DNA of 56,928 nt from Sedimentisphaerales bacterium (GCA_016926155.1 JAFGPC010000057.1:1-56928), one strand, 5' to 3'; positions 1-8,961 are shown, counted from the stretch's first letter. Notes: generated by a model from the letters alone, not told the origin. A program made the numbers and translations.

Positions 1-1
1 A

Positions 2-886
2 GGGGCCACCGAGCAGGCCGCCGGTCTGGAAGAGACCTCCAGCAGCCTGGAGGAGATGTCCTCCATGACCAAGCAGAACGCCGACAACGCCCAGCAGGCC
101 AACACCCTGGCCACCGAGGCACGCACCAGCGCCAACGCCGGCAGCGAGTCCATGGGCAGGATGAACCAGGCCATCCAGGAGATTCAGAAGTCCTCCGATG
201 AGACGGCCAAGATCATCAAGGTCATCGATGAGATCGCCTTCCAGACCAACCTGCTGGCTTTGAATGCCGCAGTCGAGGCAGCGCGTGCGGGAGAGGCGGG
301 CAAGGGATTTGCCGTGGTTGCCGAAGAAGTACGGAACCTGGCCATGCGCAGTGCCGAGGCGGCCAAGAACACCTCGGAGATGATCGAAGGTTCTGTTAAG
401 AACGCCAACAACGGCGTGGAGATCGCCGAAGAGGTGACCAAGGTCCTCAATGAGATCGTGGAGAGTGTCACCAAGACGACGGATCTGGTCGGTGAGATCG
501 CGGCAGCTTCTCAGGAGCAGGCCCAGGGGATCGATCAGGTCAATCAGGCGGTCAGCCAGATGGATAAGGTGACCCAGGCCAACGCGGCCAACGCCGAGGA
601 AAGCGCCAGCGCCAGTGAGGAGCTCACGACCCAGTCCGAACAATTGAACCAGATCGTGCTGGAACTTTCTGCACTGGTCGGGGGTCGTAGTACATGTGGT
701 CGCCTCTCGGAAAAAGATGATGAAGAATCCGACCATCCTATGCGTTTCTCTGCGTCCGATGAAACATTTCATCAGATTGCTCAGAAACCGCATAAAAAGT
801 GGGATCGAAGCACACTGATTGCATCCCATGGTGAAAAGAAAATTCCGTTAACCGAGGATGAAAGCTTCGACGAGTTTAACAACTAG
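2..886 (+). CDS. Methyl-accepting chemotaxis protein, C-terminal part (5' end outside window)
   Basis: The reading frame is already open at base 2, so sensor, membrane and HAMP parts lie upstream of the window. What remains is the long coiled-coil signalling domain of a chemoreceptor, which bundles with other receptors and controls CheA through CheW. The diagnostic hairpin tip is present ([20 protein letters not shown], followed by [18 protein letters not shown]). After the return helix, which ends near base 680, comes a roughly 65-residue charged tail that is not part of the family fold and has no obvious CheR/CheB-binding pentapeptide. Base composition drops from clearly G+C-rich in the signalling helices to about average in the tail. 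No other che gene is visible nearby. Family call is firm; the ligand is unknown. Confidence 0.95.
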   Translation, partial: GATEQAAGLEETSSSLEEMSSMTKQNADNAQQANTLATEARTSANAGSESMGRMNQAIQEIQKSSDETAKIIKVIDEIAFQTNLLALNAAVEAARAGEAGKGFAVVAEEVRNLAMRSAEAAKNTSEMIEGSVKNANNGVEIAEEVTKVLNEIVESVTKTTDLVGEIAAASQEQAQGIDQVNQAVSQMDKVTQANAANAEESASASEELTTQSEQLNQIVLELSALVGGRSTCGRLSEKDDEESDHPMRFSASDETFHQIAQKPHKKWDRSTLIASHGEKKIPLTEDESFDEFNN

Positions 887-909
887 AAATACGCTCTTAC
901 TACCTATAC

Positions 910-945
910 AGCCGGGTGTGACCGTAGTCATATCCGGCTTTTTTT
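910..945 (+). terminator. Rho-independent terminator after the chemoreceptor gene
   Basis: AGCCGGGTGTGA pairs with TCATATCCGGCT (with G-T pairs) around a short loop and runs directly into seven T. It ends the receptor transcript and separates it from the membrane-protein pair downstream. Confidence 0.85.
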
Positions 946-1036
946 ATGCCCGATTCTTGAAGGTTGCGAACCTTGACCTCCTGATTTCCAGTGGTACAAT
1001 TGCTTTATTCAGTTCTCACAATGCGAAGGAGTTGAT

Positions 1037-1615
1037 GTGGACAAAATGCAAATTATTGCCAGGGCCGCACTTACGGGATTGGGTTTTTATGCTTTGGGAA
1101 TGATTATGCGAACAGCCTATGAGGTAAGCACATATACCAGCCACCCGGGGATGTGCTTAGAACTTATTCGTCTGGCTATCTGCATTATCTTTGTTTTGTT
1201 TCCTGTTTTTTTCCTGTGCAATGTCAGTCGTATTTCACAGTGGCTTATTGGAACTGGTCCGGTCAATCATTCCTATAATCATCGCCTCTGGTTTGTCGCT
1301 TCCATGCGAGGGGCCTTCTTGCTTGCCGGCCTGATTCTGCTGGCAACATCCATTCGGATTGTTCTGGACTTTGGTGGCTTATTCCTGAGTCTGCCTGTAC
1401 AGTCGCGACAATTATTTAATGAGATGATCTATTCTCATAACTTTTTAGCAGCGCTTCATATGTTATTGGTGGGTGTAATCGCGATTCTCTGGCATTTTGC
1501 TTATATTGTTCTGATCTTCTACCTGATTATTGGAGCGCCCCACTTTCTTTGTAGAGAGTGTCAAAGATTTTCAAAAGATCTCAACTTTTCTGCTGAGGAA
1601 ACGGAAAATGAATAA
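1037..1615 (+). CDS. Tandem membrane protein, copy 1 (unknown function)
   Basis: A 192-residue protein with four hydrophobic stretches (near residues 5-25, 40-65, 90-112 and 140-170), so a polytopic inner-membrane protein. I do not recognise the family. A GTG start is chosen because AAGGAG ends five bases before it. It is a paralogue of the next gene: both begin with a K-x-x-IIAR element and both end their last membrane segment with GAPHF. The stop codon lies inside the next gene (8-base overlap), so the pair is probably translationally coupled and may form a heteromer. No enzyme motif is visible. Confidence 0.75.
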   Translation: MDKMQIIARAALTGLGFYALGMIMRTAYEVSTYTSHPGMCLELIRLAICIIFVLFPVFFLCNVSRISQWLIGTGPVNHSYNHRLWFVASMRGAFLLAGLILLATSIRIVLDFGGLFLSLPVQSRQLFNEMIYSHNFLAALHMLLVGVIAILWHFAYIVLIFYLIIGAPHFLCRECQRFSKDLNFSAEETENE

Positions 1616-2207
1616 AGCACATATAATCGCTCGTATCGCGTTTGCGATCGTTATTTTTTACTATCTTCTTTCTATGGTGCCGCTTATTTGTGGGCAAATT
1701 TTGTTTCTTGTAGAGAACTTCGAAAATGCCGTACATTCCATAGAAATTTTTGTTTACGTTGCCGGATCTATGACTCTAATCGTGTTAGCTGTTTTCCTGT
1801 TAATACTCTTTCTAAAAAAAGTAGACCGGCTAGCCCAATATGCTACTGGGCCGGAAGAAGCAGCGGAGACTGCGCAGAATATCAACTGGGTAAGTCTCTT
1901 ATTTCGATTGATCTGTTGTATAACAGGATTTATATTTCTCTTTAAATTCATTCTTGGAATGGCAGAAGGTTATCGCTTGTTTCATCTGTTGGTTCAGGTA
2001 AATCAAGAGAGAGCATTACCAAGAGAATTGTTACAAATCGCTTCCTGGATACTTTTATTGCCTGTTACAATCTACCTGTTGTGCGGAGCGCCGCATTTTG
2101 TGCGATGGCATGTAAAAAAGACATTGGAATTGGCTTCGGAGCAACCGACGTCAAATCTGATATCATCCAATACCGAATCAGAAGGAGAAAATAATGGGAT
2201 TGTTTGA
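1608..2207 (+). CDS. Tandem membrane protein, copy 2 (unknown function)
   Basis: A 199-residue membrane protein with four hydrophobic stretches, paralogous to the gene before it (shared HIIAR-type N-terminus and GAPHF near the C-terminus). The ATG at 1608 is preferred over an earlier in-frame start because it reproduces the N-terminus of the paralogue and gives the short overlap typical of coupled genes. The frame stays open to 2207 and overlaps the following zinc-ribbon gene by 14 bases. The three genes therefore look like one transcription unit behind the chemoreceptor terminator. Function unknown. Confidence 0.75.
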   Translation: MNKAHIIARIAFAIVIFYYLLSMVPLICGQILFLVENFENAVHSIEIFVYVAGSMTLIVLAVFLLILFLKKVDRLAQYATGPEEAAETAQNINWVSLLFRLICCITGFIFLFKFILGMAEGYRLFHLLVQVNQERALPRELLQIASWILLLPVTIYLLCGAPHFVRWHVKKTLELASEQPTSNLISSNTESEGENNGIV

Positions 2208-2568
2208 AGTCCATGGTTTTCCAGGAAAAGGGGAGTCGATTGATGTAGGAGCAGCGCATGCGGCTTCTCGCGCGGAAGGCAAGGCCCGGAGCGTTGAAAG
2301 CCAGCTTGGCCGCCTGCGGGATAGTCTGGCCAAGGCGATGATGATCAACGAAGCCCTTTGGGAGATGATCCGCGATCAACATGGACTGACGGAAAAAGAT
2401 CTTTATCAGAAACTGTATGAGATTGACATGCGGGACGGCGTGCTGGATGGTAAAAACCAGCGCAAACCGGCTCCCTGTCCTAATTGCGGCCGGATGGTCT
2501 CGGCACGCCATACCACCTGTCTTTATTGCGGACAGACGATGGATACCTCCGTTTTTACAGTTGACTGA
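2194..2568 (+). CDS. Small C-terminal zinc-ribbon protein
   Basis: A 124-residue soluble protein. Residues 20-85 are predicted helical and charged. The last 35 residues hold a zinc ribbon with two CxxC pairs (CPNCGRM near 93 and CLYCGQ near 109). Such ribbons bind nucleic acid or a protein partner; which applies cannot be told. The start ATG follows AGAAGGAG and lies within the end of the preceding membrane-protein gene. The stop is two bases from the convergent DUF488 gene, leaving no room for a separate terminator. Confidence 0.7.
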   Translation: MGLFEVHGFPGKGESIDVGAAHAASRAEGKARSVESQLGRLRDSLAKAMMINEALWEMIRDQHGLTEKDLYQKLYEIDMRDGVLDGKNQRKPAPCPNCGRMVSARHTTCLYCGQTMDTSVFTVD

Positions 2569-2570
2569 GT

Positions 2571-3182
2571 TTATAGATCGAATAAAAGAGGCTGCTCTGG
2601 AGGGCTGTCCTCGGGTCCGGGATAAAGGATACTTTTGTCGGAATTGATCTGTAAGCCGTCCGTAAACGTGTGTTCCATTGCATGATCAGCATCGATAATG
2701 TGCATGATATGCAGGCCCTGAGCGGCCAGGAAATCCGACAGAATTCGGCGATGACATTGAAAAAACATCTTTTCCGCACACATATATGCCGTGGTTTCCT
2801 GCTCTGCGATCCAGATGAGCCTATCGGCGGAAGTACGAAACGGCTTCGTTGCCGTATAATCCGCATAATTACGAAAGCCGGCCACGCGCAAACCCTTATT
2901 GGGTGAATCGTCGCAGACCTTTGGACGACGGCCGCCAAGATCCTGCATCCATGTATAATGTATACCCTGTTCGGATAAGGCCTGCTGTAGCGGCCTGGAA
3001 TTGAAATACGGAAATCTTCGGCTGGAAGGGAATTGACGGATATCGACCACATGAGCAATATGGTATTGATTCAATATGCACAGAAACAATTCCAAATCGA
3101 TATTGGAATGTCCAATCGTGTAGATATATGGACTGATCTTGTTATTCTTAGACTTCACACTTTCTACCATAATCGAAACCAT
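2571..3182 (-). CDS. DUF488 family protein
   Basis: A 203-residue protein with the DUF488 pattern: YTIGHSN near the N-terminus, VVDIRQFPSSRRFPYFN, then YTWMQDLGGRRP, and a late C-x-C-H-R-like segment (FFQCHRRILSDFL). DUF488 proteins are small cytoplasmic proteins of unsettled biochemical role. The start overlaps the end of the upstream acyltransferase gene by 19 bases (a second in-frame ATG lies four codons in), so it is the last gene of a three-gene minus-strand operon. Family assignment is firm, function unknown. Confidence 0.85.
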   Translation of the reverse strand: MVSIMVESVKSKNNKISPYIYTIGHSNIDLELFLCILNQYHIAHVVDIRQFPSSRRFPYFNSRPLQQALSEQGIHYTWMQDLGGRRPKVCDDSPNKGLRVAGFRNYADYTATKPFRTSADRLIWIAEQETTAYMCAEKMFFQCHRRILSDFLAAQGLHIMHIIDADHAMEHTFTDGLQINSDKSILYPGPEDSPPEQPLLFDL

Positions 3183-4114
3183 ACCGGGATTGCATTTGCA
3201 TAGAAAGAAACGCCTTCATTGACTGCGGCGAAGAAATAAACGGAAGAAATCATTAGAAATACAAATGTCAGCACAAAGGCTGCGAATTTCCCTGCTCCGG
3301 AACATCTCCATCTCCAGGTCAAGGCAGAAGCGAGGCCCTGCACCAGGAAAAAAATAAGCATGTAACCGGTAAAACGCCCAATCGCTATATCGATGATATA
3401 TTCATGCATCAGTCCCGAGAGAAAAAATATAAATACCAATGCTCGTGTTGGGTGTCTTATGCCATTGAGAGGTTTGAATACATCCTCCTGAAACCATTTT
3501 TGTATGGTTTGATGGTACCCTCTCCAAAAACGGGCCGGACTATAGAAGGATATCCAGTTGCTCCGATAGGACGTAGTTCGAAATCCCGCCAGACGCCAGA
3601 AAGCGCTATACCAATCAAAGACGTAGGGAATCCAGACGCCGCATATAATGGCCTTAACGATGTGCTCCGGCCAAAACGAAAAACGAGTCCAATCCGCTTG
3701 AAACACTACTAACAATATCGTTGTAGATAAGAGAAGATACAGTAATCTGTAAAGGAAATATCGGATACGGCGGTTCTTGGATTCCATAGTTGTAAAATTA
3801 TCTGTTCTGTCTACGAGGAAGAGGCAATGATTCATGAGATAGAACAAATAACTTTGCAGTGATGTTTGATGGTATTTTACCGGATAAAGACAAACATCCC
3901 AACTCTTGATGAGAAAGAATAAAAATGTAGTGGCCATCAGGCATCGCATAATCGGGGATCGATCCGGAATACACAACGGACACACCAGTATGATTACTGT
4001 TATAAGGAAAAACAAGGCCATTCTTGTACGCTGAGGCAGCTTGCGTAAAACAAAGAATATAAGAGCGAGTGAATACGAAAAGAAAAAACTCAATATGACA
4101 GTCAACACCGACAT
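3164..4114 (-). CDS. MBOAT / wax-synthase-like membrane acyltransferase
   Basis: A 316-residue protein with about eight hydrophobic segments. The central region carries the hallmarks of membrane-bound O-acyltransferases of the wax-synthase branch: SPARFWRGYHQTIQKWFQEDVFKP followed about 35 residues later by GLMHEY, whose histidine is the expected catalytic residue. Such enzymes transfer a fatty acyl group to an alcohol, sugar or lipid within the membrane; the acceptor cannot be predicted. It overlaps the antiporter gene upstream by 13 bases and the DUF488 gene downstream by 19, an unusually compact operon for these three families. Confidence 0.8.
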   Translation of the reverse strand: MSVLTVILSFFFSYSLALIFFVLRKLPQRTRMALFFLITVIILVCPLCIPDRSPIMRCLMATTFLFFLIKSWDVCLYPVKYHQTSLQSYLFYLMNHCLFLVDRTDNFTTMESKNRRIRYFLYRLLYLLLSTTILLVVFQADWTRFSFWPEHIVKAIICGVWIPYVFDWYSAFWRLAGFRTTSYRSNWISFYSPARFWRGYHQTIQKWFQEDVFKPLNGIRHPTRALVFIFFLSGLMHEYIIDIAIGRFTGYMLIFFLVQGLASALTWRWRCSGAGKFAAFVLTFVFLMISSVYFFAAVNEGVSFYANAIPVWFRLW

Positions 4115-5841
4115 TGACCTGTTCCGTTATCCGTTTTTCGAGGAATCAAAAGGATACCTATAACTATCAGAATACCTATAATAATACAAATTAGAGATGG
4201 AAGTCCGAAAGACGCAGGGAGATAAGCGACGGTGAGAGCCAGAGCGGCGATAAAAAGGCTGTAAGGAAGCTGGGTTCGGACATGGGCGACCAGATCACAG
4301 TTGCTTGCCGTGGCGCTGAGGATCGTCGTATCGGAAATCGGTGAGCAGTGATCCCCGAAAATCGCCCCATCCAGGACGGCTGCCAGTGATATGACCGTTG
4401 TCGGTCCATAATGGTTTCCGTCCAGCACAAAAGCAACGGGAATCGCAATGGGAATCAGAATACCCATTGTACCGTAGCTGGTTCCCGTTGCGAACGAAGT
4501 CATGGAAGCGACAATAAAAAGAGCAGGTCCGAACAGCATCGGCGGAATCCGATCCTGAAGAACGGAAGCCAAAAAGGATCCGGTCTTCAAAGATCCGCAA
4601 GTCTCCTTAAGTGACCAGGCCAGGATCAGAATCCCGGCTGGCAAAAGAGCTCGGCGGATCCCGCGAAGGATACAACGACCAACGGTACAGAAGTGAATCG
4701 ACCGGGAATGCCAACCCAATACTAAGGCCAGAACGATCCCGAAACCTGCAGAATATGCAAGCATTTCGGTGGAATGCGTTGCATCGCTGATAACTTGCCT
4801 CCAATACTCCCAGTTGATCAGAGCTGTGATTCCCGTCAGTTTCTCCGGCCCTCCTCCGTCAATCCACAATCCTGCAAAATGGAACATTAAAAATCCGGCC
4901 AACGGGATAATTGCATTCCGGGCCAGCGGTTTACCAAATGTTTTGTCGGTATTTTCAGTTGTTGAATCATGGCACTCAGACCTGTCTTCAGAAGCAATCT
5001 CCCGGGCTCTGAATTCAGCGGTTTTCATGGGCCCAAAATCCCGAGACATGAAGATATGAGCAAAAACAAATGCGATCATCAACCAGCAGTAAAAACGGTA
5101 GGGCAACGCATCGAAAAACATGGCATACCCCGTCGTTGTCAACTCCAGTTTGTCGGCGACATCGTTAAACAGGCCAACCTCGTATGCGATCCATGTACTG
5201 ACAACCGCAAGCCCGGCAATCGGGGCGCTGGTGGCATCCACCAGAAACGCCAGCTTCTCACGGCTGATGCGATATCGGTCCGTGACCGGCTGCATCATTG
5301 AGCCTACGATGATCGCATTGGCGTAATCGTCGATAAAGCAGAGCACGCCCAATCCCGCCGTCGCTGCTTGTACCGACTTTCGTGTACGAACTCGTTTGAG
5401 CAGCCACAGCATAATTCCTGCAAAACCGCCAAATGCGATCATCAGCTCCACCAGAGTAAAGATCAGGGGCAAAAAGGCCAATACCTTCAGATTATCTCCG
5501 TCCAGAGCGGTATTACGCAATGTCATTCCAAATGTTGTTATGCCATGCAGCCAGGCTTGGGGATTGATTGGCTGAGAGGGGATAAAAAGCAGGAGCGAAC
5601 CAACTGTGATCGCAATACATAAACTGAAAAAAACATGACGCGTTACAATGGCCAGAACAATTGCCAGAAACGGCGGAATGATGCTGTACCACAATCCTTG
5701 TTCGACTTGTACTTCTTCGATTGAAATGATAAAACTGATAAAGACAGCCAGGCATACCAGGAGAATGGTGATCGAGGCAATACGGTGTTGGGTGATAGTC
5801 TTGGGCAGTATCGATTTATACTTCATGGATTCCGTTCGCAT
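4102..5841 (-). CDS. NhaC-family Na+/H+ antiporter
   Basis: A 579-residue protein with about 12-14 membrane segments. Family motifs include CFIDDYANAIIVGSMMQPVTDR near residue 170 and, in the second half, GDHCSPISDTTILSATAS, both typical of the NhaC-type ion transporter superfamily. It should exchange sodium (or a carboxylate, as in malate/lactate relatives) for protons across the inner membrane. The first in-frame ATG (5841) is used; an ATG five codons later is equally possible because neither has a clear ribosome site. First gene of the antiporter-acyltransferase-DUF488 unit. Confidence 0.85.
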   Translation of the reverse strand: MRTESMKYKSILPKTITQHRIASITILLVCLAVFISFIISIEEVQVEQGLWYSIIPPFLAIVLAIVTRHVFFSLCIAITVGSLLLFIPSQPINPQAWLHGITTFGMTLRNTALDGDNLKVLAFLPLIFTLVELMIAFGGFAGIMLWLLKRVRTRKSVQAATAGLGVLCFIDDYANAIIVGSMMQPVTDRYRISREKLAFLVDATSAPIAGLAVVSTWIAYEVGLFNDVADKLELTTTGYAMFFDALPYRFYCWLMIAFVFAHIFMSRDFGPMKTAEFRAREIASEDRSECHDSTTENTDKTFGKPLARNAIIPLAGFLMFHFAGLWIDGGGPEKLTGITALINWEYWRQVISDATHSTEMLAYSAGFGIVLALVLGWHSRSIHFCTVGRCILRGIRRALLPAGILILAWSLKETCGSLKTGSFLASVLQDRIPPMLFGPALFIVASMTSFATGTSYGTMGILIPIAIPVAFVLDGNHYGPTTVISLAAVLDGAIFGDHCSPISDTTILSATASNCDLVAHVRTQLPYSLFIAALALTVAYLPASFGLPSLICIIIGILIVIGILLIPRKTDNGTGQCRC

Positions 5842-5906
5842 TTGAATAAAATTTATTGCAGATTGTGCCCCGTCGGCCCGTTTCTGTCAAGTCTGCAGTG
5901 CAATGC

Positions 5907-5934
5907 GTGACATTTCTATAAAAGATGATATAGT
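5907..5934 (+). promoter_or_regulatory. Predicted promoter of avtA, giving a leaderless or near-leaderless mRNA
   Basis: GTGACA (5907-5912) and TATAGT (5929-5934) are separated by 16 bases. The expected transcription start, six to eight bases after the -10 box, falls on or next to the avtA ATG at 5942. Confidence 0.5.
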
Positions 5935-5941
5935 ATTGGGG

Positions 5942-7189
5942 ATGAAACTATCGGCGTTTGGCAAGAAGATAACGACCAAGAGCGGCATTAGTGTTCTTAT
6001 GGACGATCTCGGGGCGGCCCTGGCGGCCGGATCGGATATGGTCATGCTTGGCGGCGGAAATCCCGCCCATATCCCCCGGATTGAAGGGGTATTGCGAGAT
6101 TGCATGAACCGGGCACTGGCAGATCCGGGACGGTTTGAGCGAATGGTTGGCGATTATGATCCACCGACCGGTAATGCAAAGTTTGTTTCCGCAGTCGCAA
6201 ACCTGCTCAAAAAGCACTTCGGCTGGCCGATCACTTCGAATAATATCTGCCTGACCAACGGCAGCCAGACGGCTTTTTTTGCCCTGTTTAATATGTTTGC
6301 CGGTCGATTTGAAGACGGTTCTCGCAAAAAAATTCTCCTTCCCTTGGCCCCGGAATACATTGGATATACCGATGTCGGCCTGACCGAGGATCTGTTTGTT
6401 GCTTACAAACCCGAAATCGAAATCCTCCCCGATCATTTATTCAAGTACCGTGTGGATTTTGATGCGATCCGGATTACTGAAGAGATCGGCGCGATCTGTG
6501 TTTCACGTCCGACCAACCCGACAGGCAATGTTTTGACCAATTGTGAATTGAACAAGCTTGCTGACCTGGCCGGTGCCCATAATATCCCTTTGATTATCGA
6601 CAATGCCTACGGAGCCCCTTTCCCTGATATTATCTTTACCGATGCGGATCCAATCTATAATGACAATACAATCGTCTGTATGAGCCTTTCCAAACTCGGT
6701 CTGCCTGCCGCTCGGACCGGTATTGTGGTAGCCAGCAAAGAGATTATTGCCGCGATGGCTGAATTCAATGCCGTGATGAGCCTGGCCCCGGGCGGACTTG
6801 GCGCTGCGATGGTAACTGATCTGTTTGCCTCCGGCAAAATCATTGAGATAAGTCGGGATGTGATCCATCCTTATTATCAGGAAAAGGCACAGATGACGGT
6901 AGACCTTCTTCGAAGTAAGCTGGATGGCATTGACTTTCATATCCACAAGCCCGAGGGAGCCTTTTTTTTGTGGTTGTGGTTTCCCGGCTTAACCGTCAGC
7001 AGTCAGACGCTTTACGAGGTCCTCAAAGATAACGGTGTTCTTGTGGTGCCCGGTCACTACTTCTTTCCCGGCCTCGATGACGACTGGAATCATAAACAAC
7101 AGTGCATTCGATTGAACTATGCAGGCGATGAAGCGGCTGTTGCGAAAGGGATTGACATCCTGGCATCGCAAATTCAACGACTTTGTTAA
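5942..7189 (+). CDS. avtA: Valine-pyruvate aminotransferase
   Basis: A 415-residue fold-type I PLP aminotransferase that exchanges amino groups between valine and pyruvate (alanine plus 2-oxoisovalerate) in the cytoplasm. It closely follows the enterobacterial AvtA pattern along its whole length: GGGNPAHIP, YDPPTGNAKF, LTNGSQTAFF, PLAPEYIGYTD, SRPTNPTGNV, DNAYGAPFP, SLSKLGLPAARTG with the PLP lysine near residue 251, and VPGHYFFPGLD. The ATG at 5942 matches the usual AvtA N-terminus; an ATG at 5903 would overlap the predicted -35 box. No ribosome site precedes 5942, in keeping with a leaderless transcript. The secreted-protein gene 30 bases downstream has its own ribosome site and may be co-transcribed. 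Confidence 0.95.
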   Translation: MKLSAFGKKITTKSGISVLMDDLGAALAAGSDMVMLGGGNPAHIPRIEGVLRDCMNRALADPGRFERMVGDYDPPTGNAKFVSAVANLLKKHFGWPITSNNICLTNGSQTAFFALFNMFAGRFEDGSRKKILLPLAPEYIGYTDVGLTEDLFVAYKPEIEILPDHLFKYRVDFDAIRITEEIGAICVSRPTNPTGNVLTNCELNKLADLAGAHNIPLIIDNAYGAPFPDIIFTDADPIYNDNTIVCMSLSKLGLPAARTGIVVASKEIIAAMAEFNAVMSLAPGGLGAAMVTDLFASGKIIEISRDVIHPYYQEKAQMTVDLLRSKLDGIDFHIHKPEGAFFLWLWFPGLTVSSQTLYEVLKDNGVLVVPGHYFFPGLDDDWNHKQQCIRLNYAGDEAAVAKGIDILASQIQRLC

Positions 7190-7219
7190 AACACAAATCG
7201 GATAGAAGGGTAAAGAATA

Positions 7220-8560
7220 ATGAAAAAAGCCATTGGGAAGCTCTCTTTTATTATACCGTTTTTGTTGCTTGCAGGTGTTTCTGCTCGGGCAGAAATTCGC
7301 GTGGACAAGGTTCTCGAAGTTGAGTCCGTCTGGGCTGGCCACCCAGTCGGTTTCTGCTTGCTTACCGACGGCGGATATCAGTACGTCGTTTATTATGATG
7401 CCGACCGTAACATGCGGATCGCCATGCGCAAGCTCGATCAGGATACATGGACTTATACCACGCTGCCTTCATCCACCGGCTGGGATAGCCACAATTATAT
7501 CCGTATGGCCCTGGATCGAAAAGGATACCTGCACCTGTCAGGCAACATGCATTGTGTGCCGCTGATTTATTTTCGCTCGCAGCGCCCCTATGATGCGACG
7601 ACACTGCAGCGCATCCCTTCTATGGTAGGAACGGAGGAAAAACGATGCACCTATCCCCAATTTATAAAAGGCGCTCGTGGCGAGATGATTTTCCGCTATC
7701 GCGACGGAGGCAGCGGCAACGGCAACGAAATCTTCAATGTCTATGACGAATCCACCCGGACGTGGCGACGTTTGCTCGATAAGCCCCTGACCGACGGCCG
7801 AGGCCAAATGAATGCCTATATACGCGGTCCCGTTAAAGGACCGGATGGCTATTTTCATATTTCCTGGGTGTGGCGTAACACGCCGGATTGCTCGACAAAT
7901 CATGACTTGTCCTATGCCCGTAGCCGGGACCTTGTGCATTGGCAAACGGCCGGTGGCGAGCCACTGGATCTACCGATCACGATCGATACTCTGGGTGTTA
8001 TTGTTGATCCGATCCCAGTTCAGGGAGGCGTCATCAACGGCAATGGGGCGATCGGCTTTGATGGTGATAACCGTGTGACCCTGAGCTATCACAAGTTCGA
8101 CAAAAATGGAAAAACCCAGGCCTACTGCGCCCGTTGGCAGGATGACGGCTGGAACATCGTTACTGTCAGCGACTGGGACTATCGATGGTATTTCAGCGGC
8201 GGCGGATCGATCCACTCCGAGATCGGACTCGGCGCTGTCGAAACCGAATCGGACGGCTCTCTGACACTAAGCTGGCGACATGTCAAATATGGATCCAGTA
8301 TATGGAAACTTAATCCGGAAACCCTTACAGTTGTGGGCGTTTCCAAAAAAGAGCCACAGATCCCTCGACTTCTGGGCAAGGTCGAATCGGACTTTCTCGG
8401 AATGCAGGTACGATGGGCTAACGATCTGGGAGAAAACAGCGAGCCTGGCGTTCGCTATATGCTGCGATGGGAAACCCTCGATCGCAACCGCGACCGCCCA
8501 CGCTCCGATCCCCTGCCCAAACCTTCAACGCTTCGCCTGTATAAACTTCGAGATTATTGA
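7220..8560 (+). CDS. Secreted BNR-4-type beta-propeller protein (possible polysaccharide lyase or glycan binder)
   Basis: A 446-residue exported protein: residues 1-25 form a signal peptide ending in ARA. The rest resembles the BNR_4 propeller family, with repeated aromatic/acidic strands such as YYDADRNMRIAMRKL, GWDSHNYIRMALD, DGYFHISWVWR, LSYARSRDLVHW and RVTLSYHKFD. Members include ulvan lyases of PL24/PL25 type and uncharacterised planctomycete proteins; the His-Asn-Tyr cluster (residue about 92) sits where such lyases keep catalytic histidine and tyrosine, but this is only a pointer. AGAAGG lies before the ATG. Fold call is good, activity speculative. Confidence 0.7.
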   Translation: MKKAIGKLSFIIPFLLLAGVSARAEIRVDKVLEVESVWAGHPVGFCLLTDGGYQYVVYYDADRNMRIAMRKLDQDTWTYTTLPSSTGWDSHNYIRMALDRKGYLHLSGNMHCVPLIYFRSQRPYDATTLQRIPSMVGTEEKRCTYPQFIKGARGEMIFRYRDGGSGNGNEIFNVYDESTRTWRRLLDKPLTDGRGQMNAYIRGPVKGPDGYFHISWVWRNTPDCSTNHDLSYARSRDLVHWQTAGGEPLDLPITIDTLGVIVDPIPVQGGVINGNGAIGFDGDNRVTLSYHKFDKNGKTQAYCARWQDDGWNIVTVSDWDYRWYFSGGGSIHSEIGLGAVETESDGSLTLSWRHVKYGSSIWKLNPETLTVVGVSKKEPQIPRLLGKVESDFLGMQVRWANDLGENSEPGVRYMLRWETLDRNRDRPRSDPLPKPSTLRLYKLRDY

Positions 8561-8589
8561 TTTTACTATTAAGGATTCAGAGATCGTAA

Positions 8590-8961
8590 TTATTCGATTA
8601 TTTCGATCTTGATACCGGGTTGGATGCGAATCCGGATTCCTTGTTTGATAATGCCTGATTTCTTTGGGTGTGAATCATTTTGATTTGATACTGGATTAGC
8701 GAATTCCATGTACTCTATTCCAGAAGGGTATTTCTTTAATGTTGCACTAGGGCAATCTAAAAGTTGGATATCGATTAGTGGCTCAGTAGAACCGGCTTTT
8801 GATAGAGTCAATTGTATTTCACCACAGAAGGGCCAAATTGAAACAGAAAGTGATATTTCATCGTTTTCAACTTTATAATTATACCACTCTCGGTCTTCTC
8901 CAACCTCAGGTTCGACCTGGAAGAACTCAATGAAATCCGTTTCATTCCAGGATAGTTCCAT
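8590..8961 (-). CDS. Small acidic protein of unknown function
   Basis: A 123-residue protein without signal peptide or membrane segment, rich in Glu and Ile, with alternating hydrophobic residues suggesting a beta-sandwich (SLSVSIWPFCGEIQLTLSK). AGGAAA precedes the ATG, which supports expression. It stands alone between converging neighbours. Size, acidity and isolation are reminiscent of orphan immunity-type proteins, but no toxin gene lies next to it, so this is only a possibility. Confidence 0.55.
   Translation of the reverse strand: MELSWNETDFIEFFQVEPEVGEDREWYNYKVENDEISLSVSIWPFCGEIQLTLSKAGSTEPLIDIQLLDCPSATLKKYPSGIEYMEFANPVSNQNDSHPKKSGIIKQGIRIRIQPGIKIEIIE

Noticed and set aside
858-1103. 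81-codon frame spanning the chemoreceptor terminator
   Set aside because: It runs through a strong terminator and overlaps two genes in other frames; no ribosome site.
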